Shown piece by piece: positions 49,859 to 59,016 of a stretch of DNA of 64,000 nt. Numbering within the stretch: position 1 is the first letter of the stretch; every line of letters begins with the position of its first letter. Position numbers and translations under genes: made by a program. Source of the stretch: CAMEON01 sp045577755 (GTDB lineage Bacteria > Bacillota > Clostridia > Oscillospirales > CAG-272); NCBI GenBank assembly GCA_045577755.1, contig JAZNJA010000055.1, forward strand, positions 15,699-79,698, given 5' to 3'. Below the pieces are notes generated by a model that saw only the letters and a program-made list of their open reading frames with translations, did not search any database and had not been told where the DNA came from.

Positions 49859-51670
49859 ATGCGTACGTGGAATTTCTATACCGCCAAGGAGCTTCGCCCC
49901 GAGGGCTGGATGCGGCGCCAGCTGGAGATCCAGGCTCAGGGTCTGAGCGGAAATCTGGACAAGGTCTGGCGAGACGTCAGAGACAGCGCCTGGATCGGCG
50001 GGGACGCCGAGGGCTGGGAGCGGGTCCCCTACTGGCTGGACGGCTTCATCCCTCTCGCTTATCTGCTGGACGACGGGGACATGATCGCCCGCGCCCGCAA
50101 ATACGTGGACGCCATCCTCGCCCAGCAAAAGCCCAGCGGCTGGATCTGCCCCTGCGCAGAGGACAAGATCCCCGGGTACGACACCTGGGCGGTCCAGCTG
50201 ATCTCCAAGGTGCTGGTGGTCTACTACGAATGCTCGGGGGACGAGCGGATCCCCGAGGCCCTCTACCGGGTACTGAAGAACTACTACGAGCTGCTGGAGA
50301 GCAAGACCATCTCCCTGTTCGGCTGGGGAAAGTACCGTTGGTTTGAGAGCTTCATCGCCATTGATTTCATTTGGGAGCGCTACCGCGAGGACTGGGTGGT
50401 GGAGCTGGCAAGGATCATCAAGGAACAGGGCGCGGACTACGCCGCCATGACCGAGCTGTGGAAGACCCCCCTCAACCGCTGGACCTTTGAAACGCACATC
50501 GTCAATCTCGGTATGATGCTGAAGTACGAGGCCGTAAGCTGTGACGTGTTGGGGGATGACTATACCGACGTGGCCGAGAAGCTGATGGCCGTGCTGAAGG
50601 CCTACAACGGTACCCCCGTGGGGCTTTTCACGGGCGACGAGTGCCTGTCCGGTCTCAGCCCCATTCAGGGCACCGAGCTGTGCGCCGTGGCGGAGCAGAT
50701 GTACGCCTACGAGCATCTGTTCGCCTATACGGGAGACCCCAAGTGGGCCGAGCGGCTGGAGCTTCTGGCCTTCAACGCCCTCCCCGCCACCATCAGCGAC
50801 GATACGTGGACCCACCAGTACCTGCAAATGAGCAACCAGATCGCCTGCGAGCGCTTCCCCGGCAAGCCTGTCTTCCGCACCAACGGCGGCGAGGCCCACC
50901 TGTTCGGTCTGGAGCCCAACTACGGCTGCTGTACGGCCAACTTCAACCAGGCCTGGCCCAAATTCGCCCTGTCGGCCTTCATGCACAGCGGCGATACGGT
51001 CCTCTCTGCCGTCCCCGTCCCCGCAACGCTCAAGGCCGACGGTCTGACCGTCTCCCTCAAGACGAATTACCCCTTTGATAATACCTTCGCCTACGACGCG
51101 GAGTCCGACAAGCCTATCTGTCTGAAGGTCCGAGTCCCCTCCTTCGCCAAGAATCTCCGCGTGAACGGACAGGTAACCCCCTATAGCGAGGAGCTGAGAT
51201 TTGAGATCCCCGCGGGTCAGCCCACCCACATCGACGTTACCTTCGACACCCTCCCAAGCCTGGTAGAGAGGCCCCACGACCTGAAGTGCGTACAGTGCGG
51301 CTCCCTGGTGTTCTCCTTACCCATCGCCTATGTAAAGAGAATGCTGGAGTACGAGCGCAACGGTGTGGAGCGGAAGTTCCCCTATTGCGACTATGAGTAT
51401 CTTCCCAAATCCGCATGGAACTACGCCTATGCGTCCCCCTTCTTCAAACTCGAAAAGCGAAATTTGTCCGGCATTCCCTTCAGCTCCGAGAATCCGCCCG
51501 TTGTGCTGAAGGCGGAGGTCAGAAAGATCGCCTGGGGCCTGGAGGACGGATATACGTCGGTCTGCGCCAAGGTACCGCAGAGTCGGATTCCCTTGTCCGA
51601 GGCAGAAACGGTTGAGCTGTACCCCTACGGCTGCGCCAAGCTGCGGATGACCGAGCTGCCCTTGATCTGA
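49859..51670 (+). CDS. GH127-family beta-L-arabinofuranosidase-like enzyme
   Basis: 603 residues from ATG 49859 (AAGGAGG upstream). An (alpha/alpha)6 barrel with a C-terminal beta domain, as in GH127 (former DUF1680). Near the end of the barrel lie GGEAHLF (Glu345) and NYGCCTAN (Cys357, Cys358), which correspond to the Glu and paired Cys that bind zinc and form the active site in the characterised bifidobacterial enzyme. No signal peptide: cytoplasmic, acting on imported arabinose-containing (or aceric-acid-type) oligosaccharides. Single-gene unit with its own promoter and terminator. Confidence 0.88.
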   Translation: MRTWNFYTAKELRPEGWMRRQLEIQAQGLSGNLDKVWRDVRDSAWIGGDAEGWERVPYWLDGFIPLAYLLDDGDMIARARKYVDAILAQQKPSGWICPCAEDKIPGYDTWAVQLISKVLVVYYECSGDERIPEALYRVLKNYYELLESKTISLFGWGKYRWFESFIAIDFIWERYREDWVVELARIIKEQGADYAAMTELWKTPLNRWTFETHIVNLGMMLKYEAVSCDVLGDDYTDVAEKLMAVLKAYNGTPVGLFTGDECLSGLSPIQGTELCAVAEQMYAYEHLFAYTGDPKWAERLELLAFNALPATISDDTWTHQYLQMSNQIACERFPGKPVFRTNGGEAHLFGLEPNYGCCTANFNQAWPKFALSAFMHSGDTVLSAVPVPATLKADGLTVSLKTNYPFDNTFAYDAESDKPICLKVRVPSFAKNLRVNGQVTPYSEELRFEIPAGQPTHIDVTFDTLPSLVERPHDLKCVQCGSLVFSLPIAYVKRMLEYERNGVERKFPYCDYEYLPKSAWNYAYASPFFKLEKRNLSGIPFSSENPPVVLKAEVRKIAWGLEDGYTSVCAKVPQSRIPLSEAETVELYPYGCAKLRMTELPLI

Positions 51671-51701
51671 CAGGAGGGCCATTCCGCGAGAAACACATTT
51701 A

Positions 51702-51747
51702 GGCGTGTACGCGGAGTAGACTGAGGCGTGTATGCGGAGTAGACTGA
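51702..51747. repeat. Two tandem 23-bp repeats
   Basis: Two copies (51702-51724 and 51725-51747) beginning GGCGTGTA and ending GTAGACTGA, differing at one base (C or T at position 9). They lie just after the GH127 stop codon. Purpose unknown. Confidence 0.75.
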
Positions 51748-51800
51748 CCCCTGTGGATCACCCCCAAGCGAATCACCGTTTCCTTTGAAAAGCAAGCAGA

Positions 51801-51832
51801 CGCGCAGCTCGTTGTGAGTTGCGCGCCTTTTT
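51801..51832 (+). terminator. Terminator after the GH127 gene
   Basis: Stem CGCGCAGCTC with GAGTTGCGCG (one G-T pair), loop GTTGT, followed by CCTTTTT; about 130 nt after the stop codon. Confidence 0.75.
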
Positions 51833-51894
51833 GAGGCATTTTGTTCTTCGGTTCCCCCTTGGCGGGGCTACAGCCGAACCCATTCTTCGTGACT

Positions 51895-52113
51895 TTACGG
51901 TTGTCCATCGTGATCAATGGCGATATAGGCCAGCAGTCCGCTCCGGTGGTAGAAGGGATCGCTGTTGTCCTTGTCACAGCCCATGCCCGTGTCGCCGCTG
52001 TAGTTCTCGTGGATATGGCCGTGGGGCCGCCATTCCTTCAGGAGCAGATCCGCTTCGCCTCCCCGGAGGATCGCGCGCTTGCGTAGGCCGCCAACGGGCA
52101 CACGCTTTTTCAT
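51895..52113 (-). pseudogene. Remnant of an MGH1/GH63-like glycosidase, C-terminal end only
   Basis: 72 residues from an ATG at 52113 that has GGGAGG upstream. The segment LLLKEWRPHGHIHENY, followed by SGDTGMGCD and NSDPFYH, then GLLAYIA, matches the extreme C-terminus of large (alpha/alpha)6 MGH1-like/GH63-type hydrolases, which normally exceed 400 residues. Nothing of the rest of the enzyme is present, so I read it as a decayed fragment. A chance start codon with a ribosome binding site makes it look like a small gene; a real short protein is unlikely but not excluded. Confidence 0.6.
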
Positions 52114-52136
52114 GCCGTAACCCTCCCTTTCCGCGA

Positions 52137-52168
52137 TCAAAAGTCCCCGTGCTCTCACACGGGGACTC
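52137..52168 (-). terminator. Terminator after the GH140-like gene
   Basis: On the minus strand, AGTCCCCGTG with its complement CACGGGGACT, followed by TTTTG, about 25 nt after the stop codon. Confidence 0.85.
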
Positions 52169-52192
52169 GGCTTATTTCGGAGCAAGGGGCTC

Positions 52193-55100
52193 TCAATCGC
52201 CGTCCCGCTCCTTGCGCTTTCTCAGCGCGCCGCTCGCTGCAGCCGCTGTGAGCAGTCCAACGGCACCGGCGCCAAGGGTCGAGCCGCAGCCCTTCTTTCC
52301 GCCCTCGCCGGGGACGGTCTCGCTGTCATCCGGGGTGGTAACCTCCATGGGGTCGCCGGTGTCGGCGGGTACCGTCACCGCCTCGGTCTCGGTCGTACCG
52401 CCGTCGGGGTTTTCCGTGCCGGGAGCTCCTACCGGGATCTCGGGGGTAGGCGTTCCCTCTCCCTCGGTGTAGATCCGGATATCCGTGATCTTGGTCACCG
52501 AGTAGGTCTCCCCCTGTACAGGGTTGGTCATGGTCTCATAGGAGACGCTGCCGACGTTTTTGGGGTTGAGGAGCAACACCTTGACATAGCGGTAGGTACC
52601 CTTCAGCGGCTCGTTTCCGGTGCCGGGATACGCGGCCTTACGGACCGAGGTGTCCGTGATGACGGTCCAATGGATACCGTCGTTGGAGGCCGATACCCGG
52701 AAGTGGGGGATCACGGTGCCCTCAAGGGGGGAGATGGTGATATAGGTCAGCTTGTGGGCTGCTCCCAGATCAAAGACGAAGGTCTGGGTGGCTCGCTGGG
52801 CGCTGGGCACCCAGACGGTAGAGGGATCGCCGTCATAGAGCCAAGACGTATGATCGGTCATGGTCTGTGCCGCCTTGTCGGAGCCCGCGTAGGTGATACC
52901 GCCCACGGCGGTCACGTCCGCGGGGGTAACGGGAGTACCCGTGGGCGTATTCCGGGTATAATCGGGGTTCAGATCCTCGGGGAGGCTCTCCTCGTAGTGC
53001 TCGTCCAGTCCCAGAGAGGTCATGAGGAAGACCCAGTCGCGGCGGTCGGGGAGCTTGGGCAGGGCATAGGTGCCGTCGCTCACGGTGATTCCCTTCTCAA
53101 TGGGGATATATTTGCCGGTGCGGGGGTCAAACCAATATGTGTCGTAGGTTTTGGTGTTGTCCAACCGTGCAAGCTTGCCCGGGCTGCGGGTCGACGCGGA
53201 GTTGAAGAAGTAACCCACCGCCAGAGAAGCATCCTCCGTAGTAGCCAGCAGGCATTCCTCCTTGCCCAGCGCGTTGGTATAGCTTCGGTCATCAAAGCGG
53301 GGAATCAGCTCGTACCAGGGGCCGATATCCAGGAAGAAATCCTTCATGTAGGATACCTCAAAGGAGCCGGGCTTGTCCAGCCCCGCGTACCAGGGGTCGT
53401 AGCTGTAGGAGGAGGTGGCGCCGTACCAGCCCGTGAAGCCCGAGGTAGAGAAGCAGGAGGCCCAGATACCGCTTGCGCCGTAGGTAAAGCCCGCGCTGCC
53501 GCAGAGCATGGCGCGCCAGGCACCGATGCGGTTGGCGTCATACCCTGTGAAGGGACCGCAGTTGATATCCTCGTAGTTGGATTCCGACTCGATGAAGGGC
53601 TTATGGAAGCCCGAGCCCCGGGCTGTATAGTAGCTCTTGTAAAACTCCTTGGACTGCATATAGCCCACGTTGCCGCTCCATGCGTTGCCGTGGCCGCCCT
53701 GGACCGTCCAGCTGTCATGCCAGTCGCTCTTGTCCATGCGCACGGCGCGCTCGTCGGTGGCAAGCATCGGGAACATATGGGCGGAGTTGGGGTGCTTGTA
53801 GCCGTCCAGCCTCTCTACAAGCGCGGCGGCCTCCAGATAGCAATCAAAGGCAGAATAGCCGGGGGTGGCACTGGCGCCCGTCTCGGTGATCTCCTGACCC
53901 GTGATCCATACGACGGAGTAGCAGGCGTAGCGGGCGACAATATAGCGGGTGAAGCGGAGGAAATCATCCAGCTTCATGGTTGACATGGTAGAGCCGTGAC
54001 AGCCGAGTCCCAGGGCGACGACGAGGCCTTTCTCGCCGAGGTACTCAAACATACCGTCGATCTTTTGGTTGAACAGGCGGACGTCGATCTTCTTGTGCCC
54101 CGCGCCCAGCCACAGACCCGGCTCGCCGTTGCCGCCCTCGGGGACGAAATAGGTCTGGAAGACGGTAAAGCCTTTCTCCAGGCGGTTGTTTACAATGTGC
54201 TTGAACTGACTGCCGCAATCACAGCCGGGGTAATTGCAGACCGTGGTGGACAGCTGAGTGGGGGCCTGCCAGTTGGTGTCTCCCAGCCAGAAGAAGGGAG
54301 TGCCATCGGCGTACTGATAGTAGCGCTGATCTTTCACGGCGGTGACGAAGCCGTGCTTGGCCAGCTCCGTATCCTTCTCCGCCGCTATGGCGATGACCTT
54401 ACCCGTGGTGTTCAGGCCCTTGTTGCTCGCGTCATTACAGGTAACCTTGTAGCTCCATTCGCCCTCCTTTGTGGGAGAAAAGCGAACCGCCCAAACAACG
54501 TCACCCATCCAGAAGCCGGGGATGGTGATCTGCGTGCCGTCCGCGTGGGTGAAGGTGGCGTCGATCTCGGTGTCGGTGTAGGGGTTCTTGTACTCCACCG
54601 TGCTGTGCAAGATGATCTCGGCGGGCGACCAGACCTGGGTGGTATAGCTGTCCTCAGGTTGGGGCAGCTCGCCGTCCCAGATATCGTCCCCCGAGGAGGA
54701 CTCTTCCACAACGCGGATGGAGAGCCCCCGCATCTCCACGGTGTCAATCACCGCCGTAGGCTCGATGGTATCAATGCAGAGCATCCACTCCGAGAGGATG
54801 GGGCAGAGGATCTGATTGTGGGTCAGCGCCATAACGGTCTCGAAGGTCACGGGCTTGCCGTGCCGCAGCTGGAGACCGCCGTTGGCGAAATTCATCATAA
54901 TGTTGCCGCCCGCGCGGAAGAACAGGGCAGAGTCGCCGCCCAGCGAATTGGCGTATTCACTGTTCCAGGCGTCATCCGTCGCGGCAGAGGAGCTGCCGCT
55001 TCCCCGCAAAAGGGGCCGCACGTTGACGGGGGTGCTTTCCTTGCCCGCCTTCGTACGCAGCTCAAGCTCGAAGCTCAGCTTGACCGTAACCGAATCCCCG

Positions 55101-55363
55101 TCACCCAGGGCGGCCTTCAGGGCAGGCAGAATGTCACAGCCTGCGGAATCCCAGGCATTGCTTACGTTAGACATGATCACACCCTCCTCCGTCATCTCTG
55201 TTTTCGGTCCGCCGACGCTTTTGTCCCAGACAATCCCCTCGGCAAAGTTCACGTCGGCGTCAGCCGCGGGGTCCTCCTCAGCAGAGGCACGCAGGGGGAT
55301 GACCGCCGCGCACAGCGGAGTCACAAACGCCAGCATTAAGAGAGCCGCAATGATTCTTTTCAT
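52193..55363 (-). CDS. Secreted DUF5060-DUF4038 (GH140-like) protein with F5/8-type domain
   Basis: 1056 residues. Signal peptide MKRIIAALLMLAFVTPLCAA with a likely cut after ASA. An N-terminal beta-sandwich (about 35-220) is followed by a DUF5060-type domain (VEYKNPYTDTEIDATF, then SPTKEGEWSYKV; about 250-330). A DUF4038 barrel follows, as in GH140 apiosidases (GTPFFWLGDTNWQAPT, SVVWITGQEITETG, KPFIESESNYEDIN; the Glu residues are the likely catalytic pair). Residues ~800-930 form a discoidin/F5-8 type C (CBM32-like) domain (TFVFDLGAAHKLTYITIS). The C-terminus is KKGCGS, a hydrophobic helix, then RKRKE: a sorting-type tail without LPXTG. It would act on pectin-type side chains at the surface; the exact linkage is unproven. 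Confidence 0.82.
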   Translation of the reverse strand: MKRIIAALLMLAFVTPLCAAVIPLRASAEEDPAADADVNFAEGIVWDKSVGGPKTEMTEEGVIMSNVSNAWDSAGCDILPALKAALGDGDSVTVKLSFELELRTKAGKESTPVNVRPLLRGSGSSSAATDDAWNSEYANSLGGDSALFFRAGGNIMMNFANGGLQLRHGKPVTFETVMALTHNQILCPILSEWMLCIDTIEPTAVIDTVEMRGLSIRVVEESSSGDDIWDGELPQPEDSYTTQVWSPAEIILHSTVEYKNPYTDTEIDATFTHADGTQITIPGFWMGDVVWAVRFSPTKEGEWSYKVTCNDASNKGLNTTGKVIAIAAEKDTELAKHGFVTAVKDQRYYQYADGTPFFWLGDTNWQAPTQLSTTVCNYPGCDCGSQFKHIVNNRLEKGFTVFQTYFVPEGGNGEPGLWLGAGHKKIDVRLFNQKIDGMFEYLGEKGLVVALGLGCHGSTMSTMKLDDFLRFTRYIVARYACYSVVWITGQEITETGASATPGYSAFDCYLEAAALVERLDGYKHPNSAHMFPMLATDERAVRMDKSDWHDSWTVQGGHGNAWSGNVGYMQSKEFYKSYYTARGSGFHKPFIESESNYEDINCGPFTGYDANRIGAWRAMLCGSAGFTYGASGIWASCFSTSGFTGWYGATSSYSYDPWYAGLDKPGSFEVSYMKDFFLDIGPWYELIPRFDDRSYTNALGKEECLLATTEDASLAVGYFFNSASTRSPGKLARLDNTKTYDTYWFDPRTGKYIPIEKGITVSDGTYALPKLPDRRDWVFLMTSLGLDEHYEESLPEDLNPDYTRNTPTGTPVTPADVTAVGGITYAGSDKAAQTMTDHTSWLYDGDPSTVWVPSAQRATQTFVFDLGAAHKLTYITISPLEGTVIPHFRVSASNDGIHWTVITDTSVRKAAYPGTGNEPLKGTYRYVKVLLLNPKNVGSVSYETMTNPVQGETYSVTKITDIRIYTEGEGTPTPEIPVGAPGTENPDGGTTETEAVTVPADTGDPMEVTTPDDSETVPGEGGKKGCGSTLGAGAVGLLTAAAASGALRKRKERDGD

Positions 55364-55452
55364 GATGTTCGGTTCCTTTCGTAGCAGAATTCCCGTTACG
55401 CCTCCATTCCTGACGCCGCGGGTGGCTCAAAAAAGTGAAGGACACTGTCTTG

Positions 55453-55481
55453 ATTATACCATAAAGAAGCCCTTTTCGCAA
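55453..55481 (-). promoter_or_regulatory. Promoter of the GH140-like gene
   Basis: -35 TTGCGA (55476-55481), 17-bp spacer, -10 TATAAT (55453-55458) on the minus strand. The rest of the 55364-55821 gap holds the GH32 terminator and no gene that I can support. Confidence 0.72.
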
Positions 55482-55630
55482 TACCTTTTGTTCAAAATTA
55501 CGCAATTCCTTTTCATTGGTCAACATGAACGCGGAAACGAGGCCGAAACGGGACAACCGTGCGCTTGCGGGGCTCGGCGAAAGAGTGCCTTTCTTCAACC
55601 GGTCGGAGCAGGGCACGTGATCATCGGGAA

Positions 55631-55666
55631 AGTAAAAGAGAGCAAGCTGACGTTCAGCCTGCTCTC
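55631..55666 (-). terminator. Terminator of the MerR-kinase/GH32 operon
   Basis: On the minus strand, GAGAGCAGGCTGA pairs with TCAGCTTGCTCTC (one G-T or mismatch) around ACG and is followed by TTTTAC. It lies about 155 nt after the GH32 stop codon, giving a long 3' untranslated region. Confidence 0.75.
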
Positions 55667-55821
55667 CTTTGGCGAGGATGAGGGAATGCCGTTTCCGTAC
55701 AACGGTATGCTTCACAGCCACCCGAAAGCAAAGTGGCCATCCCCCATCCCACAGACGGAGGACAGCCACGGTTTCATATCCAAACGGCTGCCCTTTTCAG
55801 CCATTCACAAAGGTCGACTCG

Positions 55822-58800
55822 TCAGCGCTCCTTCTTCTTTTTCAGCGCCACCGCTCCCGCCGCAGCGTAAAGGACCGTCGCGCAGGAGGCTGTCACCGAC
55901 CCGCAGCCACCCTTGGGCTTTGCGGTATCGGGCTCGGTCTCGCCATCGGGGGCGGTCTCGGGCGGCGTATCGGGGGCTGCCTCATCCGTCTCCGGCACGA
56001 CAGGCTCCGTGGGGGTATCGGTATCCTCTTCAGGAGGCGTGTCGGGGGCGGAATTCAGGCTCTCGTCCATGTTGTAGATCACCAGAGACTCCACCGTGGC
56101 GGTGCCGTTGGTGAAGAATTCCATTCCCGCGCTCTTGAAATCGGAGTAGACCAGTCCCGCCACGGCCACCTCACCGCCGTTGCCGTAGACGTCATAGCAG
56201 ATCCGGTCCAACAGAATACGGAGAGTGATGCGGTTTCCGTCCAAGGTCACCATGTCGGGCTCGTAGACCCCCAGGTAGGAGCCGCTGCCCGTCTTGTACT
56301 TGTCCACGTACAGCTTCCCCGCCGTCCTGTCGTAGCGGACGACCAGCTCCTCGCGGCCCGCTCTCTCGCTCATACGCACCTTGAAGCCCACCTCGGTGGC
56401 ATCGCCCAGATCAATGGTGGCCACCAGGTCACAGCAGGTGGAGGACACTCCCTTCAGAATGTTTTCGGTGTCGGGAGTGACCGTCACGTTGTCCAGGGAC
56501 AGAAGCACGTCGCCGCGGAGGGCGTCCACCTCGGAAACAGGGTAGGAGAAGAGCTTGACCTGCCCGTTCACAGTACGCAGGCTGTGCTCCATGGGCAGGG
56601 ACTGGGCGGAGTTCCAATGCTTATCCTTCCAATGCATGGAGGGGTCGCGGAGCCAGCTGATGGAGACGCGGCGTCCCAGCTTCTCGGAATTGAAGGTCTG
56701 GGTGGCGTAGGTCTCGGGAGCGGGGTTGCCCGCCCCCTGGTCAGCAATACCGTTGAGGGCGTAGATCCGCTCGGTCTCGGGGATGAACATGACGGTATCC
56801 TCCCCCGTCTTTTCCATGCGTCCGATGATGTAGAAGATGCCACCGCCCGTGTAGACCCACTTGACGTTTTTCTCATCCCCATCCACGGGCAGGGGGTAGA
56901 GATCGGGGCACTCGGAATCAAAGACCTGACCGTCCAAGCCCACAGGGCGGCCGCAATGCTTCCAGTCGATGAGGTTATGGGAGGTGAAGATGTGGAGATT
57001 GCCCACGGTCACCATGACCCAGATACCGCCTCCCTCCATGGTCTCGTCCTCGTACCAGAACACCTTGGGGTCGCGGAGACCGCCGCCGTACCGGTTGTCG
57101 GGGTTCTTGACCACGGGGTTGCCCTCGTACTTGATGAAGGTGCGGCCGCCGTCGGTAGAGTAGGCCATGCTTTCCTTGGCGTAACCGTAGGTGGTATCAC
57201 CGCCTACGCTGGCGTAGAACAGCACCATGCGGGACGCGGGGGGCGTGGAGTCGTCGAACAGCCCCGAGGTATTGTGATAGTCAATGACCGCAGAGCCCGA
57301 CCAGGCCATGCCCAGCTCATCGGGCAGAACGGCCAGAGGCAGCTCCTCCCAATGGACCAGATCCTTGGAGACGGCGTGGCCCCAGGACGTAGTGCCTGTC
57401 AAGCCCGCCACCCCCGTGTCAAAGGGACGGTTGCATTGGAAGAACAGGTGATACTCCCCCGTTTCGGCGTTGTAGACCAGGCCGTTGGGGTCGTTCATCT
57501 GGTAGGTGTAGGGAGTGAAGTGATACTTGGGGCGGGACTGCTCCTTGTAGAGGGTGGCGGGGTCCGGCTCGCGGACGATATGCAGGGTGTAGACCGCCGA
57601 AATGCCCGAGGCGGGATCCTTGACTGTCACCGCCACCGAGGTCTGCCCCACGTTCAGGGCGATCTCCTTCTTGTCCCCCGCCTTATAGGAAGCGTTCCCC
57701 ACCGTGACCTCGTATTTCTCGCTGTCAAAGGCGGCGGTCAGACCGATTTTTTCGGTGGAGTAGGGGACGGTTGCCCAGTAGGTGGGATCGTCGGCGGAAA
57801 AAGCGCTGTCCAATTCGGCGCCTTCAACCGTCAGCCCCTCCAGGGTCGGCTTGGAGACGGGCGAATAACGCAGGTTATTGAAGGTAGCCGTGGTGCCTCC
57901 CGAGACCATAAGGCCGAGATAGCCGCCCTGATAATTGGGGATGATCATAGATTTATACAAGGTACCGTTGACGTAGAAATTGGCGCTGCCCGAGGCCATC
58001 AGCTCCATGCGGAGATGGTAGAGCTCGGCCTGCTTGTCGGCGGCACTCATGCCCGCGACCTCGATCCACTCGGCGGAGCCGTTCTTGTGGGTGAAGACCA
58101 TGACGTTGCCGTCCCCCCTCGCCATGAGGAAGCTGTACAGGCGGTCGGGGCGGCCCTGGCTGTTTTCGGGACTCTGTACACCGAACAGGATGCCCGCGGC
58201 GTGGTTGCCCGCCTTGAGCTCCACGTCGGCCTCGTAGACAAAGGAGGTATCGGCGGGGATCTCGGCGTCCTTGGCGTAGGCCCAGGTATCACCGCCCCAG
58301 GTCACGCCGGTGTAGCCCTTGGCCCCCTCGCTCCAGGTGCCGTTGATGGGGGTCCAGCCCGTGATCTCCGAGACGAAGCCGCTTTCCTCCGAGCCCAGCT
58401 TGCCCGTCACCGTGAGGCGGACGTCCTCGTAGGTTCCGTTATCGTTGGTCATCATGCCCACGTATCCTCCCGCGAAATTGAGATGGGTCCTGGTCAGCAC
58501 CGATACGCCGTCGATGAAATACTCAAACTCCTCGGCGGTGTGGCGGATAATCTTAACGTGATAGGTGTTCTTCTTCTCGGTCAGCCCACCCACGTCCACG
58601 CCGCTTTCGGGAATGCCGTTGGTCTGATCGAAGCGGATGAAGCGGTGACTGCCCGTCATGATACCGAAGTCGTAAAAACGCTCGGAGGGCTTGTCGGGAT
58701 TCTTCAAGCCGAAAATGAGGGAGGCGTTGAAATCGGGGTTGGCGGTAACCGACGTGACCGTCGCCTCGTAGGTGAACAGGTCGTCGGCGGCGACGTAATC

Positions 58801-59016
58801 CTCCGAAATGGCAAATACGTCACCGGCTCCGTTGCTCTTGCCCACAAAGGCGTCCCCCTCAAAGCTCCACGTGCCCGTGAGGCCATGGAGACCGGTGAGA
58901 GGGTTCCCCTCCGCCGCGCTGACCGAGGTCAGGGGCAGGAGATGGACGCCGCAAAGCAGGACGGACAGAAGCACGGCGGCGGCGCGCCTGATCAAAGAAC
59001 GGCGGGAGTGTTTCAT
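55822..59016 (-). CDS. Secreted multidomain GH32 fructan hydrolase
   Basis: 1064 residues from ATG 59016 (AAGGAGGTTACCCC upstream, inside the previous gene). Signal peptide with an Arg-rich start (SRRSLIRRA) and a cut near VSA. Two concanavalin-like domains (about 40-205 and 210-385), a cadherin-like/Ig domain (about 390-480), then the GH32 propeller. Asp509 in QMNDPNGLV is the nucleophile, Asp649 in LRDPKVF the transition-state stabiliser and Glu702 in SECPDLYPL the acid/base. A C-terminal GH32 beta-sandwich follows, then an acidic Thr/Pro linker and the tail KGGCGS, hydrophobic helix, KKKKE. It hydrolyses levan, inulin or sucrose-type fructans at the surface. Translationally coupled (ATGA overlap) to the MerR-kinase fusion gene, which probably regulates it. 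Confidence 0.9.
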   Translation of the reverse strand: MKHSRRSLIRRAAAVLLSVLLCGVHLLPLTSVSAAEGNPLTGLHGLTGTWSFEGDAFVGKSNGAGDVFAISEDYVAADDLFTYEATVTSVTANPDFNASLIFGLKNPDKPSERFYDFGIMTGSHRFIRFDQTNGIPESGVDVGGLTEKKNTYHVKIIRHTAEEFEYFIDGVSVLTRTHLNFAGGYVGMMTNDNGTYEDVRLTVTGKLGSEESGFVSEITGWTPINGTWSEGAKGYTGVTWGGDTWAYAKDAEIPADTSFVYEADVELKAGNHAAGILFGVQSPENSQGRPDRLYSFLMARGDGNVMVFTHKNGSAEWIEVAGMSAADKQAELYHLRMELMASGSANFYVNGTLYKSMIIPNYQGGYLGLMVSGGTTATFNNLRYSPVSKPTLEGLTVEGAELDSAFSADDPTYWATVPYSTEKIGLTAAFDSEKYEVTVGNASYKAGDKKEIALNVGQTSVAVTVKDPASGISAVYTLHIVREPDPATLYKEQSRPKYHFTPYTYQMNDPNGLVYNAETGEYHLFFQCNRPFDTGVAGLTGTTSWGHAVSKDLVHWEELPLAVLPDELGMAWSGSAVIDYHNTSGLFDDSTPPASRMVLFYASVGGDTTYGYAKESMAYSTDGGRTFIKYEGNPVVKNPDNRYGGGLRDPKVFWYEDETMEGGGIWVMVTVGNLHIFTSHNLIDWKHCGRPVGLDGQVFDSECPDLYPLPVDGDEKNVKWVYTGGGIFYIIGRMEKTGEDTVMFIPETERIYALNGIADQGAGNPAPETYATQTFNSEKLGRRVSISWLRDPSMHWKDKHWNSAQSLPMEHSLRTVNGQVKLFSYPVSEVDALRGDVLLSLDNVTVTPDTENILKGVSSTCCDLVATIDLGDATEVGFKVRMSERAGREELVVRYDRTAGKLYVDKYKTGSGSYLGVYEPDMVTLDGNRITLRILLDRICYDVYGNGGEVAVAGLVYSDFKSAGMEFFTNGTATVESLVIYNMDESLNSAPDTPPEEDTDTPTEPVVPETDEAAPDTPPETAPDGETEPDTAKPKGGCGSVTASCATVLYAAAGAVALKKKKER

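Noticed and set aside
55501..55620. Short plus-strand reading frame of about 32 codons
   Set aside because: No ribosome binding site, no conserved motif, and it lies in an untranslated stretch between two minus-strand genes.
55822..59016. Tat signal on the GH32 protein
   Set aside because: The SRRSLIR stretch resembles a twin-arginine motif, but the Phe is absent and the following region looks like an ordinary Sec signal; too weak to claim.
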